Source: Nocardioides aromaticivorans (GTDB lineage Bacteria; Actinomycetota; Actinomycetes; Propionibacteriales; Nocardioidaceae). From it: a stretch of DNA of 64,000 nucleotides. This document shows positions 9,160 to 21,450 of this stretch, piece by piece (position 1 is the stretch's first letter; each line of letters starts with the position of its first letter). A program made the translations under genes and the position numbers. The notes under the pieces were generated by a model that ran no database searches, was not told where the DNA came from, and saw only the letters and a program-made list of their open reading frames with translations. Where the stretch lies: the NCBI RefSeq assembly GCF_013408525.1, contig NZ_JACBZM010000001.1, forward strand, positions 4,723,001-4,787,000. The letters are read 5' to 3'.

Positions 9160-10881
9160 ATGACCTCCATGCCCCGTGCTGCCGTGCGCGCCCTGCTCGG
9201 CGCCCTCGTCCTCCTCTGCCTCGCCCTGCCGCCCGCCCGTGCCGAGCGGCTCGGGCCCGGCCACGCCTCGTCGCCGGGCTTCTCCGGCTACGTCACGCGG
9301 TCCGGCCACGAGCTCGGCGTCGCCCGAATCCCCGGCGGCCCGTTCGGCATCTGCCTCGACACGGGCACGCGCCGGTGGCCCTCCGGCGCCGGATCGCCCA
9401 CCCGCGTCACCGATCCCGTGACGGCCTACCTGCTCTCCCGCCACCTCGACCGTGCCCGCACCGACGGAGCGCTCGCCACCGCCCTGTGGTGGGCGATCGG
9501 GCGGCTGCGCGGCCTGAACGCCGAGCCGGAGCGGATGAGCCGGCGGATGGCCGAGCTGGGGCGCGAGGCTCCCGCGCTGCGTGACCGGGTCCTGCGCCGG
9601 GCGAGGTCGCTGCTCGCCGACGCGCACCGCTTCGCCCCACCGCCGACCGGGTACGCCGCTCGCACGCCACGGCTCTCCACGGACGGCCCGACCGGGACGC
9701 TCACCGGCGTCGGGCTGCTGTCGGCCAGTGGCCGCTGGACGCCGGGCGTCGTAGCGCGGATCGAGCTCTCCGGCGCGACCTTCGCCGACGGCAGCGCGAG
9801 CCAGGTGGTCCGCACCGGCACCGTTCCGGTGCGGGCGGCATGGCGCCGCGACAGCGCGAGCGAGGTGGTCGTCCGCGTCCGCTACACCGACGTTCCCGAG
9901 CACCGCTACCTCCGCTACCGGCTCGGCGCCCGGTTCCAGCGGGTCGCCAGCTCCGCGGGCTCCCGCACCGTCGTCGCGACGGCACGCACCGCGGCCCTGA
10001 GCACGCCGCAGCTCTCCACCCGGGTGAACCGACAGCGGTCCCGGGTGGGCGACCTGATCGTCGACGCGGTGACCGTCACGGGCAGCCGCGACGGCGACCT
10101 GCGCGGCGAGTGGATGCTGCTCGGCCCGGTGGCACCTGACGACCGCCACCGATGCCGGCAGGCCCGGTGGACCGGTGCTCCGGTCGCGGCGCGCGGTGCC
10201 TTCTCGACCCGGGGCGATGGCACCGTGCAGGTCGGGCGGACGCGGATCCGTCGCGGCGGCTGCTACACCTACCGCGAGCGACTGCTGGCCTCACCCACGT
10301 CGACGGGGGCGCCGTGGACGCCGGCGGGCCTGGTCACCGAGACCTCGCTCGCCGGTCCGCGGCAGCCCACGGTGCCCGAGCACCCGCAGGTCGACACGGG
10401 TGCCCGCTGGACCGCGGGATCGCGGACCCCCGCTCCGCGGCACGCGGCGCGGGTCGTCGTACCGTCGGCACGGATCGCGGCGGGGCTCTCCTCCGTCCGC
10501 TTCCGCGGATCGGTGCTCCCCGCGCCGCACCGACGCAGCAGCGCCGGGGTGTGGGACGGCAGCGTGCCGCTGTCGTCGCTCGTCGGCACCACGCTGCTCG
10601 CCGGCCACGTCTCCGACGCCCGCGACCGCGCCGGCGCCTTCCACGGACTGCGCCGCGCGCGGGTGGGCGACCGGGTCGCGACCACGGACACCACCGGCGC
10701 CGTGCGCCAGTGGCGGATCGTGCGGGTCGACTCCGTCGACCGCCGCCGCCTGCCGAGGAGCCTGTTCCAGCAGGGCATCGCTCGCCGACTGGTCCTCGTC
10801 ACCTGCACCGACCGGGTGACCCGGCCGGGCGGTGGCTTCCACTACCGCCGGAACCTCGTGGTCCAGGCGGTGCCGTGGTGA
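9160..10881 (+). CDS. Secreted protein with C-terminal class F-like sortase domain and possible degenerate thioester-type N-terminal domain
   Basis: 573 residues. Residues 1-28 are a clear signal peptide (hydrophobic core, cut near PARA-ER). The C-terminal 140 residues are sortase-like: His483 in LLAGHVSDARDRAGAFHGLR, Cys549 in LVLVTCTDRV and Arg563/564 in HYRRNLVVQA, with the spacing of actinobacterial class F sortases. The N-terminal 60-160 region (PFGICLDTG with Cys65, then a helix ending ALATALWWAIGRL) resembles Gram-positive thioester adhesin domains, but the Gln expected in the TQxxxW motif is not there. The middle (about 190-440) looks beta-rich and is unrecognised. Sortases are usually stand-alone, so this combination is unusual. 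It lies convergent with rbpA, 4 bp apart. The thioester assignment is weak; the sortase one is fairly firm. Confidence 0.75.
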   Translation: MTSMPRAAVRALLGALVLLCLALPPARAERLGPGHASSPGFSGYVTRSGHELGVARIPGGPFGICLDTGTRRWPSGAGSPTRVTDPVTAYLLSRHLDRARTDGALATALWWAIGRLRGLNAEPERMSRRMAELGREAPALRDRVLRRARSLLADAHRFAPPPTGYAARTPRLSTDGPTGTLTGVGLLSASGRWTPGVVARIELSGATFADGSASQVVRTGTVPVRAAWRRDSASEVVVRVRYTDVPEHRYLRYRLGARFQRVASSAGSRTVVATARTAALSTPQLSTRVNRQRSRVGDLIVDAVTVTGSRDGDLRGEWMLLGPVAPDDRHRCRQARWTGAPVAARGAFSTRGDGTVQVGRTRIRRGGCYTYRERLLASPTSTGAPWTPAGLVTETSLAGPRQPTVPEHPQVDTGARWTAGSRTPAPRHAARVVVPSARIAAGLSSVRFRGSVLPAPHRRSSAGVWDGSVPLSSLVGTTLLAGHVSDARDRAGAFHGLRRARVGDRVATTDTTGAVRQWRIVRVDSVDRRRLPRSLFQQGIARRLVLVTCTDRVTRPGGGFHYRRNLVVQAVPW

Positions 10882-10885
10882 GGGA

Positions 10886-11245
10886 TCAGAAGATGATCTC
10901 GCCCGACTTGCGGCGCGAGCGCAGCAGCTGGATCGCCTCGTCGAGGATGACCTCGGCCTCCTTGTCGGAGCGGCGCTCCTTCACGTAGGCGAGGTGCGTC
11001 TTGTAGGGCTCGATCTTCGGCGCCGGCGGCGCGTTGTCCGAGTCCAGGCCCGCAGGGAGGCCGCACTTCGGGCAGTCCCACGAGTCCGGCACGGTCGCCT
11101 CGACCGAGAAGGTGATCACCGAGCGGTGGCTGTTCGCACAGAAGTAGGTCACCGCCTGACGCGGCGCCGCCTCACCACGCTCGGCCTCGCCCATCGGGCC
11201 TGCACCGACGCGACTACCGCGGATCGCGTTCCCACCACCAGCCAA
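10886..11245 (-). CDS. rbpA: RNA polymerase-binding protein RbpA
   Basis: An actinobacteria-specific transcription factor that binds RNA polymerase and group 1/2 sigma factors and stabilises the open complex. The 119-residue protein has the family layout: a basic Gly/Arg-rich N-terminal tail (GGNAIRGSRVGAGP), a small zinc-ribbon-like core with YFCANSH and WDCPKCGLP, a basic linker, and a C-terminal sigma-interaction helix pair (THLAYVKERRSDKEAEVILD then AIQLLRSRR). It is the last gene of the minus-strand glycolytic/secG run, after a possible terminator. Confidence 0.95.
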   Translation of the reverse strand: MAGGGNAIRGSRVGAGPMGEAERGEAAPRQAVTYFCANSHRSVITFSVEATVPDSWDCPKCGLPAGLDSDNAPPAPKIEPYKTHLAYVKERRSDKEAEVILDEAIQLLRSRRKSGEIIF

Positions 11246-11270
11246 CGGATTCTCTCCTCAAGCATTTCCA

Positions 11271-11291
11271 TCGACCCGGAGCCAGGGTCGG
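11271..11291 (-). terminator. Hairpin between secG and rbpA
   Basis: CGACCC and GGGTCG arms (6 bp, plus one possible G-U pair) around a 7-base loop, just past the secG stop on the minus strand. It has no U-tract. It may end or weaken transcription before rbpA. Confidence 0.4.
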
Positions 11292-11301
11292 TTGGAGTCG
11301 A

Positions 11302-11541
11302 TCAGTTCTGATAGGCGAGCAGCAGGCCGAGTGCGATGACGCACGCGAACCAGATGACGCCGATGCCGACCGTGAACCGGTCGAGGTTGCGCTCGGCAAC
11401 GGAGGAGCCGCCGAGCGAGCTCGACACACCGCCACCGAACATGTCCGAGAGTCCGCCGCCACGACCCTTGTGCAGCAACACCAGAAGGATGAGCAACAGG
11501 CTCGTGATCACGAGCAGCACAGTGAGAAGCGTCGACAACAC
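11302..11541 (-). CDS. secG: Preprotein translocase subunit SecG
   Basis: The small accessory subunit of the SecYEG channel. 79 residues with two membrane helices (about 3-23 and 56-76) and the family linker LHKGRGGGLSDMFGGG between them. It lies directly downstream of tpiA, the usual place in actinobacteria. Confidence 0.95.
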   Translation of the reverse strand: MLSTLLTVLLVITSLLLILLVLLHKGRGGGLSDMFGGGVSSSLGGSSVAERNLDRFTVGIGVIWFACVIALGLLLAYQN

Positions 11542-11567
11542 GCGGGAATCCTACGTCAGACCCGGTG

Positions 11568-12386
11568 CTAGCCCAGCACCGGCATGTCGTAGAACCGGCA
11601 GATGCCGCCGAACTCGTCGGCCTGGAGGCTGGCGCCGCCCACGAGGGCACCGTCGACATCGGTCTTGGCCATGATGCCGGCGACGTTCGCGGCCTTCACC
11701 GAGCCGCCGTAGAGGATGCGCACGGAGTCGGCGGCCTCGTCGCCGTACGACTCCCGGACCTGGCCGCGGATGGCCTCGCAGACCTCCTGGGCGTCGTCCG
11801 GCGTCGCCACCTCGCCGGTGCCGATGGCCCAGACCGGCTCGTAGGCGATCACGAGACCGGCGACCTGCTTCTTCGACAGCCCGGCGAGGGAGCCCTCGAC
11901 CTGCGCCATCGTGTAGGGAACGTGCTCGCCGGCCTGGCGGACCTCGAGGCCCTCGCCGACGCACACGATCGGGGTGATCTTCTCCCCCAGCGCCGCCTTC
12001 GCCTTGGCGTTGACGACCGCGTCGGTCTCGGCGTGGTACTGCCGCCGCTCGGAGTGGCCGACCACGACGTAGGAGCAGCCGAGCTTCGCGAGCATCGCTG
12101 CCGAGATCTCACCGGTGTAGGCGCCGCCCGCGTGCTCGGAGACGTCCTGGGCACCGTACCGGATCGAGAGGCGGTCACCGTCGACGAGGGTCTGCACCGA
12201 GCGGATGTCGGTGAACGGCGGGATCACCGCGACCTCGACCTTGCCGTAGTCGTGCCGCTTGTCGGACAGCGTCCACGCGAGCTTCTGGACCAGCACCACC
12301 GCCTCGGCGTGGTTGAGGTTCATCTTCCAGTTGCCCGCCATGAGCGGGGTGCGCCCCGCGCCTGCGGTCGAGCTCGTCGAAGCCAT
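11568..12386 (-). CDS. tpiA: Triosephosphate isomerase
   Basis: Interconverts dihydroxyacetone phosphate and glyceraldehyde 3-phosphate. 272 residues, slightly long because of a Ser/Thr-rich N-terminal extension before [10 protein letters not shown]. Catalytic residues are in view: Lys in GNWKMN, His in [11 protein letters not shown] and Glu in [11 protein letters not shown], with the phosphate loop near [10 protein letters not shown]. Its start shares one base with the pgk stop (TGATG arrangement), so the two are translationally coupled. Confidence 0.97.
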   Translation of the reverse strand: MASTSSTAGAGRTPLMAGNWKMNLNHAEAVVLVQKLAWTLSDKRHDYGKVEVAVIPPFTDIRSVQTLVDGDRLSIRYGAQDVSEHAGGAYTGEISAAMLAKLGCSYVVVGHSERRQYHAETDAVVNAKAKAALGEKITPIVCVGEGLEVRQAGEHVPYTMAQVEGSLAGLSKKQVAGLVIAYEPVWAIGTGEVATPDDAQEVCEAIRGQVRESYGDEAADSVRILYGGSVKAANVAGIMAKTDVDGALVGGASLQADEFGGICRFYDMPVLG

Positions 12387-13576
12387 CAGTCCTCCAGAAC
12401 CGTGATGCCGGGCAGTTCCTTGCCCTCGAGGTACTCGAGGCTGGCGCCACCGCCGGTCGAGATGTGGCCGAAGGCCGACTCGTCGAAGCCGAGGGTGCGG
12501 ACGGCGGCCGCGGAGTCGCCGCCACCGACGACCGAGAGGCCGTCGACATGGGTGAGCGCCTCGGCGACCGCACGGGTGCCCTCGGCGAAGGCAGGCTGCT
12601 CGAAGACGCCCATCGGGCCGTTCCAGAACACCGTGCGGGCGTCGGCGAGGGCCGCGGCGAACGCCTTGCCGGACTCGGGGCCGATGTCGAGGCCGAGGGC
12701 GTCCGCCGGGATGTCGGTGGCCGCGACGACCCGGGCCGAGGCCTCGTCGCCGAAGCTGTCGGCTACGACGATGTCGGTCGGGAGCACGATCTCGACGCCG
12801 AGCTCCTTCGCGCGGGCCTGGTGGGACCGCACGGTGTCGAGCTGGTCCTCCTCGAGCAGGCTCTTGCCGACCTCGAGGCCGTCCGCCTTGAGGAAGGTGA
12901 AGACCATGCCGCCGCCGATGAGCAGCTTGTCGGCCTTGCCGAGCAGGTTGTCGATCACGCCGAGCTTGTCGGAGACCTTCGAGCCGCCGAGGACGACGAC
13001 GTAGGGACGCTGCGGGTCGACGGTCAACCGGCGCAGGACGTCGATCTCGGTGGCGACGAGGCCGCCCATGGCGTGCGGCAGCCGCTGCGCGACGTCGTAC
13101 ACACTGGCCTGCTTGCGGTGCACGACGCCGAAGCCGTCGGACACGAACGCGTCGGCGAGCGCCGCGAGCTGGTCGGCGAAGGCGCCGCGCTCGGCGTCGT
13201 CCTTGCTCGTCTCGCCCGCGTTGAAGCGGACGTTCTCGAGCAGCGCGACCTGGCCGTCGCCCAGGGCCGCCACCGTCTCCTGCGCCGAGGCACCCACGGT
13301 GTCGGTCGCGAAGGCGACCGGGGCGCCGAGGAGCTCGGCGAGGCGCGCGGCCACCGGGGCCAGCGAGTACGCCGGGTCCGGCTCACCCTTCGGTCGGCCC
13401 AGGTGCGCCGTCACCACCACCCGGGCACCGGCGTCGGCCAGCGCCTTGATGGTGGGGACGCTCGCACGGATGCGCCCGTCGTCGGTGATCGTCGTGCCGT
13501 CCAGCGGCACGTTGAGGTCCGATCGGACGAGGACGCGCTTGCCGCTGACCTCGCCAAGTCCCTTGAACTCCGTCAC
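12386..13576 (-). CDS. pgk: Phosphoglycerate kinase
   Basis: Makes ATP from 1,3-bisphosphoglycerate. 396 residues, full length. Signatures are [14 protein letters not shown] at the N-terminus, [29 protein letters not shown] and the C-terminal nucleotide loop [15 protein letters not shown] with [18 protein letters not shown]. Begins with GTG. A TAGGCT hexamer lies 9 nt upstream of the start, in the 22-bp gap to gap, and could give an internal promoter. Confidence 0.97.
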   Translation of the reverse strand: MTEFKGLGEVSGKRVLVRSDLNVPLDGTTITDDGRIRASVPTIKALADAGARVVVTAHLGRPKGEPDPAYSLAPVAARLAELLGAPVAFATDTVGASAQETVAALGDGQVALLENVRFNAGETSKDDAERGAFADQLAALADAFVSDGFGVVHRKQASVYDVAQRLPHAMGGLVATEIDVLRRLTVDPQRPYVVVLGGSKVSDKLGVIDNLLGKADKLLIGGGMVFTFLKADGLEVGKSLLEEDQLDTVRSHQARAKELGVEIVLPTDIVVADSFGDEASARVVAATDIPADALGLDIGPESGKAFAAALADARTVFWNGPMGVFEQPAFAEGTRAVAEALTHVDGLSVVGGGDSAAAVRTLGFDESAFGHISTGGGASLEYLEGKELPGITVLED

Positions 13577-13598
13577 AAGCGTCAGAGCCTAGTGGCGT

Positions 13599-14804
<1,206 letters not shown>

Positions 14805-15791
14805 TCAGGCGTCGCCGGCCAGCATCTCCGGCGTCAAGGACGCCTCGGTGTCGGGGATGCCGAGGTCCTCGGCACGCTTGTCGGCCATCGCGAGGAGCCG
14901 ACGAATCCGGCCCGCGATCGCGTCCTTGGTGAGCACCGGGTCGTGCAGCTGCCCGAGCTCCTCGAGCGAGGCCTGCTTGTGCTGGAGACGCAGCTCCCCC
15001 GCCATCCGCAGGTGGTCGGGCACCTCCTCGCCGAGGATCTCCATCGCCCGCTCGACCCGCGCACCGGCAGTGACGGCGGCGCGCGCGGAGCGGCGCAGGT
15101 TGGCGTCGTCGAAGTTGGCGAGCCGGTTGGCGGTCGCGCGGACCTCGCGACGCATCCGTCGCTCCTCCCACGCCATCAGCGTCTCGTGGGCACCGAGCCG
15201 GGTGAGGAGCTGCCCGATGGCGTCGCCGTCGCGGATCACCACGCGGTCGACGCCACGCACCTCGCGGGCCTTGGCCTGGATGCCGAGCCGGCGGGCCACG
15301 CCGACCAGCGCGAGCGCCGCCTCGGAGCCGGGGCAGGTCACCTCGAGGGAGGACGAACGGCCGGGCTCGGTGAGCGAGCCGTGCGCGAGGAAGGCCCCAC
15401 GCCAGGCGGCGACCGCGTCACAGGCACCACCGGACACGACCGCGGGCGGCAGGCCGCGGACCGGACGGCCGCGCTGGTCGAGCAACCCGGTCTGGCGGGC
15501 CAGCGCCTCGCCGTCCTTGGCGACGCGCACGATGTAGCGGCTGCCCTTGCGCAGGCCGTTGCCCTGCACCATCACGACGTCGGAGGACTGGCCGTAGATC
15601 TCGGAGATGTCCTTGCGCAGGCGGCGAGCGGCCGCACCCGTGTCGAGCTCTGCCTCGACCACGATCCGGCCGCCGACGATGTGCAGCCCGCCCGCGAAGC
15701 GCAGGGTCGAGGCGACCTCCGCCTTGCGACAACACGCCTTGGTGACCGGGGTACTGGCCAGTTCCGCCTTCACCTGTGCCGTCATCGCCAT
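14805..15791 (-). CDS. whiA: DNA-binding regulator WhiA
   Basis: 328 residues. WhiA proteins couple an N-terminal LAGLIDADG homing-endonuclease fold, catalytically dead, to a C-terminal helix-turn-helix. In Streptomyces WhiA acts with WhiB at the start of sporulation septation; homologues occur in most Gram-positive bacteria. The start [12 protein letters not shown] matches the family start; a longer frame upstream does not. The C-terminal HTH includes [20 protein letters not shown] and [20 protein letters not shown]. It sits in the conserved rapZ-yvcK-whiA cluster. Confidence 0.95.
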   Translation of the reverse strand: MAMTAQVKAELASTPVTKACCRKAEVASTLRFAGGLHIVGGRIVVEAELDTGAAARRLRKDISEIYGQSSDVVMVQGNGLRKGSRYIVRVAKDGEALARQTGLLDQRGRPVRGLPPAVVSGGACDAVAAWRGAFLAHGSLTEPGRSSSLEVTCPGSEAALALVGVARRLGIQAKAREVRGVDRVVIRDGDAIGQLLTRLGAHETLMAWEERRMRREVRATANRLANFDDANLRRSARAAVTAGARVERAMEILGEEVPDHLRMAGELRLQHKQASLEELGQLHDPVLTKDAIAGRIRRLLAMADKRAEDLGIPDTEASLTPEMLAGDA

Positions 15792-15864
15792 GCGCCCGAT
15801 CCTGCCACGTTGGTCAACAACCCCCGACGGCGACGACGACGTGATCGTCATGACTCCGGAGAGC

Positions 15865-16836
15865 TCAGCGCCCGCCGAAGATCCGGGAGTACGCCGCCGC
15901 CAGCTTCACGGGGTCGTGGCGCGGCGTACCGTCATCGGCGGCGACGTCGTCGACGACCAGCCGGGCGCCGAGGGCGTGGACCATCTCCTCCAGCTCGTGC
16001 AGGTCTCCCCCGACCGAGCCGGTGTCGGCGAGCACGGTGTGGATGTGTAGGTCGGGTGCGTGCTCGGCGAGGACCCGCAGGTGGTCGGCCGGCCCGAAGC
16101 CGGGCGTCTCCCCCTCCTGCTCGTCGAGGTTGAGCACGACGACCAGGCGCGCGTCCGTGCGGACGAGGGCCTCGCGCAGCGCCGGCACCAGCAGGTGCGG
16201 CAGCACGGAGGTGAACCAGGAGCCCGGCCCCAGCACGGCCCAGTCGGCGCCGGTGATCGCGTCGATCACCGCCGGGCTCACCTCGGGCGCGGCCGGGTCG
16301 AGGGCGATCGAGTCGATCACCCCGTCGGTCGTGGCGACCTCCACCTGGCCGCGCACCGACGTCAGGGCATCGGGGTCACCAGGCACCAGACCGCGCACCT
16401 CGGCGGTGATGTCCATCGGGGTGAGCGCCATCGGCAGCACCCGACCGCGGGCGCCGAGGAGCCGACCGACCCAGTCGAGCGCGTCGACGTGGTCACCGAG
16501 GAGCTCCCAGAGACCGACGATCAGCAGGTTGCCGACGACGTGGCCGCGCATCTCCCCGTCACCCTCGAAGCGGTGCTGGAGGACGCGGGCCCAGGTGTCG
16601 CCCCACTCGTCGTCACCGCAGAGGGCGGCGAGGGCCATCCGCAGGTCGCCCGGCGGCAGGACGCCGAACTCGCCGCGCAGCCGGCCCGACGAGCCGCCGT
16701 TGTCGGCCACCGTGACGACCGCGGTGAGCGTGTCGACGGTCAGGTCGTCGAGCAGGTGCCGGAGGGCGCTGAGCGACGCGTGCAGGCCGTGGCCTCCCCC
16801 GAGCGCCACCACTGCCTGGGCGCGCTGGTCACTCAC
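15865..16836 (-). CDS. yvcK: YvcK/CofD-family gluconeogenesis factor
   Basis: 323 residues with the nucleotide-sugar-binding fold of YvcK. Visible motifs are [36 protein letters not shown] and [16 protein letters not shown]. In Bacillus and mycobacteria YvcK/CuvA is linked to cell-wall metabolism and growth on gluconeogenic carbon, probably through UDP-sugar binding. Its start overlaps the rapZ stop by 8 bp, and whiA follows after 73 bp. Confidence 0.92.
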   Translation of the reverse strand: MSDQRAQAVVALGGGHGLHASLSALRHLLDDLTVDTLTAVVTVADNGGSSGRLRGEFGVLPPGDLRMALAALCGDDEWGDTWARVLQHRFEGDGEMRGHVVGNLLIVGLWELLGDHVDALDWVGRLLGARGRVLPMALTPMDITAEVRGLVPGDPDALTSVRGQVEVATTDGVIDSIALDPAAPEVSPAVIDAITGADWAVLGPGSWFTSVLPHLLVPALREALVRTDARLVVVLNLDEQEGETPGFGPADHLRVLAEHAPDLHIHTVLADTGSVGGDLHELEEMVHALGARLVVDDVAADDGTPRHDPVKLAAAYSRIFGGR

Positions 16837-17707
16837 GGCCGAGGTCGCGGTGGATCGCGCGGGCGACGAAGCCCTGGTCGCGCAGGCGGCGGGTGATCTC
16901 CTCGGTCATCGCCACGCTGCGGTGCTTGCCGCCGGTGCAGCCGATGGCCACGCGCATGAAGCGCTTGCCCTCGCGCAGGTAGCCCTCGGCGACACCGGTG
17001 AGGAGGGGCACGTAGGCATCCAGGAACTCCTCGGCCCCCGGCCGGCCCAGAACGTACGACGACACCTCGCCGTCCTGGCCGGTGCGCGGGCGCAGCTCGG
17101 GGACCCAGTGCGGATTGGGCAGGAAGCGCATGTCGGCGACATAGTCCGCGTCGACCGGGATGCCGTACTTGAAGCCGAAGCTGATCACGCTGACCCGCAG
17201 CCGGGTGGCCTCCTCGTTGCCGAAGGCGTCGGCGATCCGGTCGGTCAGCTGGTGCACGTTGAGGTTGCTGGTGTCGATGACGAGGTCGGCCTCGGAACGG
17301 AGGTCGCCGAGCACGACGCGCTCGCGCTGGAGGCCGTCGAGGAGGCGACCGCCGTGCTGCAGCGGGTGCGGCCGCCGGGCGGCCTCCTGCCGCCGGACGA
17401 GCACCTCGTCGACGGCGTCGAGGAAGACGAGGGTCGTGTCGCGACCGGTCGCACCGTGGGCGAGGACGCTGCGCAGGCTCTGGAAGAACTCACCCGAGCG
17501 GACGTCGACGACCACGGCCACGGGCTGGGCCGGTCCGTGGCTCTCGTCGACGAGGCGTACGACGTCGGCCAGCAGGCTCGGTGGCAGGTTGTCGACCACG
17601 AAGAAGCCGAGGTCCTCGAGCTCCTTCGCGGCGGTGCTGCGGCCGGCGCCGGTCATGCCGGTCACCACCACGAGCTGGCCGGGCGTGCTCTCACTCATGG
17701 ACGTCAT
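16829..17707 (-). CDS. rapZ: RapZ/YvcJ family nucleotide-binding protein
   Basis: 292 residues. The Walker A loop is [20 protein letters not shown] and the Walker B-like stretch includes [11 protein letters not shown]. The C-terminal domain has [20 protein letters not shown] and [15 protein letters not shown], both diagnostic. In enteric bacteria RapZ directs small-RNA decay; in actinobacteria the role is unknown. ATG at 17707 overlaps the uvrC stop as ATGA; an in-frame ATG at 17698 is the alternative. Confidence 0.93.
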   Translation of the reverse strand: MTSMSESTPGQLVVVTGMTGAGRSTAAKELEDLGFFVVDNLPPSLLADVVRLVDESHGPAQPVAVVVDVRSGEFFQSLRSVLAHGATGRDTTLVFLDAVDEVLVRRQEAARRPHPLQHGGRLLDGLQRERVVLGDLRSEADLVIDTSNLNVHQLTDRIADAFGNEEATRLRVSVISFGFKYGIPVDADYVADMRFLPNPHWVPELRPRTGQDGEVSSYVLGRPGAEEFLDAYVPLLTGVAEGYLREGKRFMRVAIGCTGGKHRSVAMTEEITRRLRDQGFVARAIHRDLGRE

Positions 17708-19719
17708 TGTGGTGCAGTCTTCGCCCGGCCCGCCTTCTGGGCCGCGGCACCGGTGTCCTCGCGGTCCAGCGCGTCCTTGATCGCGCTCGCGGTGCGCGGG
17801 CCCACCCCCGGCACGGCGGCGATCTCCTCGACCGTCGCCGCCCGCAGCTTGCGCAGCGACCCGAAGTGGCGCAGCAGGGTCCGGCGCCGGACCTCGCCGA
17901 GGCCCGGCACGCCGTCGAGGACGGACTCGACCATCGACTTCGACCGCCGGTTGCGGTGGTGGGTGATCGCGAAGCGGTGGGCCTCGTCGCGGACCCGCTG
18001 CAGCAGGTAGAGCCCCTCGGAGGTGCGCGGCAGGATCACCGGGTCCTCCTCGCCGGGCAGCCACACCTCCTCCAGGCGCTTCGCGAGGCCGCAGACCGGG
18101 ATGTCGTCGATGCCGAGCTCGTCGAGGGCGCGCTGCGCCGCGGCGACCTGGGGCGCACCGCCGTCGACGACCACCAGCCCGGGCGCGTAGGCGAACTTCC
18201 GGGGGCGGCCGGTGTCCGGATCGACCAGCATCGGGCCGCTGCCGGTCTCCGGGTCGCCGGGCTTCAGCTCCGAGCGGGCCTGCTCGTCGAGCAGCCGGCG
18301 GAAGCGGCGGGTGATCACCTCGTGCATCGCCGCGACGTCGTCGGAGCCTTCCTGGTCGCGGATCACGAAGCGGCGGTACTCCCCCTTGCGAGCCAGGCCG
18401 TCCTCGAAGACGACCATCGACGCGACGATCTCGGTGCCCTGGATGTGCGAGACGTCGTAGCACTCGATCCGCAGCGGCGCCTCCTCGAGGTCGAGCGCCT
18501 CGGCGATCTCGGCGAGCGCCAGGTTGCGGGTGGTCAGGTCGCTCGCCCGCTTGGTCTTGTGCAACGCCAGGGACTCCGTCGCGTTGCGCGCCACCGTCTC
18601 CTGCAGCGTCCTCTTGTCGCCGCGCTGGGGCACCCGGATCTCCACCCGCGAGCCCCGCAGGTCGGAGAGCAGCTGCTCCCACGTCGCCGCCTCGGGTGGC
18701 AGCTGCGGGACCAGGATCTCGCGGGGTACGGCGTCGCGGGCGTCCTCGGCGGCGACGCCGGCGTAGAGCTGCAGCAGGAAGTGCTCGACCAGCGAGGAGG
18801 TGTCGCCGTCGTCCGTGCGGTCGGCCACCCACCCGCGCTGGCCGCGGATCCGCCCGCCGCGGACGTAGAACACCTGCACGGCGACCTCGAGCGGGTCCTC
18901 GGCGATCGCGATCACGTCGGCGTCCGAGCCGTCGCCGAACACGACGGCCTGCTTCTCGAGGGCCTTCTGCATCGCGCCCAGGTCGTCGCGCAGGCGCGCC
19001 GCCTTCTCGAAGTCCAGCGCGTCGCTGGCGGCGTACATCTCCTGCTCGATGCGCTTCATGAACGGTCGCGTCCGCCCGGCCATGAACTCGCAGAAGTCGT
19101 CGACGATCGCCCGGTGGTCCTCGGGCGAGATGTTGCCGACGCACGGCGCCGAGCACTTGTCGATGTAGCCGAGCAGGCAGGGCCGGCCGATCTGGCTGGA
19201 CCGCTTGAACACGCCGTTGGTGCACGAGCGCATCGGAAAGACGCGGAGCAGGATGTCGACGGTCTCGCGGATCGCCCACGCGTGGCTGTAGGGCCCGAAG
19301 TAACGGGTGCCGCGGCGCTTGGCCCCGCGACCGACCATCACCCGGGGGAACTCGTCCGAGACCGTGACGGCGAGCCACGGGTAGGACTTGTCGTCGCGGT
19401 ACTTCACGTTGAAGCGCGGGTCGAACTCCTTGATCCAGGAGTACTCCAGCTGCAGCGCCTCGACCTCGGTCTTCACGACCGTCCACTCGACCGACGCGGC
19501 CGTGGTGACCATCGTGGCGGTGCGCGGGTGCAGGTTGCCGATGTCCTGGAAGTACGACGACAGGCGGGCCCGCAGGCTCTTCGCCTTGCCGACGTAGATG
19601 ACCCGGCCCTTCGCGTCGCGGAACCGGTAGACCCCCGGCTCCGTCGGGATCTCCCCCGGCTTGGGCCGGTAGCTCAACGGGTCGGGCACGCCCTCCACCC
19701 TACGGATCGGCGCCGACAA
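17704..19719 (-). CDS. uvrC: UvrABC excision nuclease subunit C
   Basis: Makes both incisions in nucleotide excision repair. 671 residues. N-terminal GIY-YIG domain ([20 protein letters not shown]), a Cys cluster region around [10 protein letters not shown] and [10 protein letters not shown], a UVR helix pair that contacts UvrB, an RNase H-like domain ([30 protein letters not shown]) and a C-terminal HhH pair ([19 protein letters not shown]). The first GTG/ATG is not certain: GTG at 19698 ([12 protein letters not shown]) is an alternative. No SOS box is seen upstream, unlike uvrA. Confidence 0.96.
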   Translation of the reverse strand: MSAPIRRVEGVPDPLSYRPKPGEIPTEPGVYRFRDAKGRVIYVGKAKSLRARLSSYFQDIGNLHPRTATMVTTAASVEWTVVKTEVEALQLEYSWIKEFDPRFNVKYRDDKSYPWLAVTVSDEFPRVMVGRGAKRRGTRYFGPYSHAWAIRETVDILLRVFPMRSCTNGVFKRSSQIGRPCLLGYIDKCSAPCVGNISPEDHRAIVDDFCEFMAGRTRPFMKRIEQEMYAASDALDFEKAARLRDDLGAMQKALEKQAVVFGDGSDADVIAIAEDPLEVAVQVFYVRGGRIRGQRGWVADRTDDGDTSSLVEHFLLQLYAGVAAEDARDAVPREILVPQLPPEAATWEQLLSDLRGSRVEIRVPQRGDKRTLQETVARNATESLALHKTKRASDLTTRNLALAEIAEALDLEEAPLRIECYDVSHIQGTEIVASMVVFEDGLARKGEYRRFVIRDQEGSDDVAAMHEVITRRFRRLLDEQARSELKPGDPETGSGPMLVDPDTGRPRKFAYAPGLVVVDGGAPQVAAAQRALDELGIDDIPVCGLAKRLEEVWLPGEEDPVILPRTSEGLYLLQRVRDEAHRFAITHHRNRRSKSMVESVLDGVPGLGEVRRRTLLRHFGSLRKLRAATVEEIAAVPGVGPRTASAIKDALDREDTGAAAQKAGRAKTAPQ

Positions 19720-19756
19720 CGCCTTACTAGGGAATGTCAGGTGGTTTACTGTGGTT

Positions 19757-21064
19757 ATGGGTTGTCGCGACTCCTACGGTTACCCCCTGACCACCAGCCG
19801 GCCCGCTGCCGATGCCTACGTCGACGGTGTCCGCGACCTGCTGCGCCTGCGCTCCGGCGCCGCCACCCGGTTCGCCACCGCGATCGCACTCGACCCGACC
19901 TTCGCCCTCGGGCACGCGACGCTGGCGCTGCTCGGGCACGAGATGTGCGTGCAGGTCGACGTCCGGGCCCGCCTCGCCGACGCCAGGCTGCACGCGCAGC
20001 GCGCGACGGAGCGCGAGCGCAGCCACGTGCACGCCGTCGACCGGCACCTCCAGGGCGACCCCGGCCCGCTGGTGGCCCACCTGGCGTCGTACCCGAGGGA
20101 CGCGGTGCTGCTCTCCGTCGCGATGCCGACGATCGCCTTCGCGGGCGTCACCGACCTGCCCGAGCAGGCGTGGCGGATCGTCGAGGCCGCAGCACCGGCC
20201 TACGGCGACGATGCGTGGATCAACGGGCTGATGGCGTTCGTGCGGCAGGAGCAGCGCCGCTTCGACGACGCGATGGACCTCGCCTGCCGGTCCCTCGCGG
20301 TGGAGCCCTCCGGCGGCCATGCGGCGCACGCCCGCGCCCACGCGCACTACGAGACGGGCGACCACGCCGCGGGACTGGCCTGGATGGACTCGTGGGTGCT
20401 CGGCGACGGTGCGGCCACCGACAGCCTCACCCACTTCTCGTGGCACGCCGCGCTCCACGAGCTCTCCCTCGGCGACGTCGCCGCCGTACGCCGCCGCTAC
20501 GACGAGCAGCTCCAGCCGCGCCACGCCGTCGGCTGCCGGGCGCTGGTGGACACCGGATCGCTGCTGGTCCGCTGGGCACTGACGCCGGGCGGCGCCGTCG
20601 TACCTCCGCTGGACGAGGTCGTCGCGCTCACCGGGACCGCCGTCCTCGAGCAGCCGTCGACGGCCTTCCTCGGCATGCACGCCGCGGTCACCCTCCTGGC
20701 GGTCGACGACGCCGCCGGGCTCGACCGGCTGGCCCGCTGGTGCGACGGCCACGACGGCGCCACCCACCGCGAGGTCGTCGCGCCGCTCGCCCGCGCACTG
20801 CGGCTGATGGCGGGCGGACGCTGGAGCGAGGGCGCGGACCGGCTGGCCGCCCTCGCCCCGCAGGTCTGGCGGCTCGGTGGGTCCGACGCGCAGCGCGAGA
20901 TCGTCGAGGAGGCCCGGATCGCCGCACTGCTCCGCGCCGGACGGTACGACGAGGCGCGGCGCCTGCTCGACGAACGGCTCGACCGACGACCGGCCGTCCG
21001 CGACGAGCGGTGGCGCGACGAGGCGCTCCGGGCGGATCAGGCAGCGAGGATCTTGTCGCCCTGA
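19757..21064 (+). CDS. TPR-like protein resembling TTC38
   Basis: 435 residues (437 if the GTG at 19751 is used). The start region [20 protein letters not shown] and helical repeats such as [20 protein letters not shown] and [20 protein letters not shown] match the TTC38-type tetratricopeptide family, whose biochemical role is not known. No signal peptide or membrane helix is seen, so it is probably cytosolic. The last 28 bp overlap the 3' end of the converging Rieske gene. Confidence 0.75.
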   Translation: MGCRDSYGYPLTTSRPAADAYVDGVRDLLRLRSGAATRFATAIALDPTFALGHATLALLGHEMCVQVDVRARLADARLHAQRATERERSHVHAVDRHLQGDPGPLVAHLASYPRDAVLLSVAMPTIAFAGVTDLPEQAWRIVEAAAPAYGDDAWINGLMAFVRQEQRRFDDAMDLACRSLAVEPSGGHAAHARAHAHYETGDHAAGLAWMDSWVLGDGAATDSLTHFSWHAALHELSLGDVAAVRRRYDEQLQPRHAVGCRALVDTGSLLVRWALTPGGAVVPPLDEVVALTGTAVLEQPSTAFLGMHAAVTLLAVDDAAGLDRLARWCDGHDGATHREVVAPLARALRLMAGGRWSEGADRLAALAPQVWRLGGSDAQREIVEEARIAALLRAGRYDEARRLLDERLDRRPAVRDERWRDEALRADQAARILSP

Positions 21065-21450
21065 ACGTCGATCTCGACCGACGCCAGTGCGGACGGGGCG
21101 GGACCGCCCTCGACCTCACCGGTCTCCGCGGAGTACGACGAGCCGTGGTTGGCGCACTTGATCGTCCCGTCCTCGACGGACGTGACCAGCAGGCCCTGGT
21201 GGGTGCACACCGCAGTGAACGCCTTGAACTCGCCCTCGGTCGGCTGGGTGATCACCAGCTTCTGCTCGGTGAGGATGATCCCACCACCGACCGGCACCTC
21301 GCTGGTCGAGGCCAGCTCGGCACCCGCGTCGACGGTGGGCGTCGATCCGCCGTCGTCGCCGCTCCCGGCGCAGCCCGCGAGTGCGACCGCGACGCCGAGG
21401 GCCCCGAGGCCCGAGAAGACGATGCGGCGGTGGACGACCGGCCCCGTCAC
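21037..21450 (-). CDS. Rieske-type [2Fe-2S] lipoprotein lacking the disulfide cysteines
   Basis: 137 residues with a Tat-like/lipoprotein N-terminus (HRR...ALAGC lipobox), so it is likely anchored on the outer face of the membrane. The Rieske ligands are present (CTH and CANH). The extra Cys of each motif that forms the stabilising disulfide in respiratory Rieske proteins is replaced (CTHQGL and CANHGSS). The start GTG overlaps the stop of the upstream paralogue (GTGA). The two appear to be a tandem duplication. Electron partner unknown. Confidence 0.85.
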   Translation of the reverse strand: MTGPVVHRRIVFSGLGALGVAVALAGCAGSGDDGGSTPTVDAGAELASTSEVPVGGGIILTEQKLVITQPTEGEFKAFTAVCTHQGLLVTSVEDGTIKCANHGSSYSAETGEVEGGPAPSALASVEIDVQGDKILAA

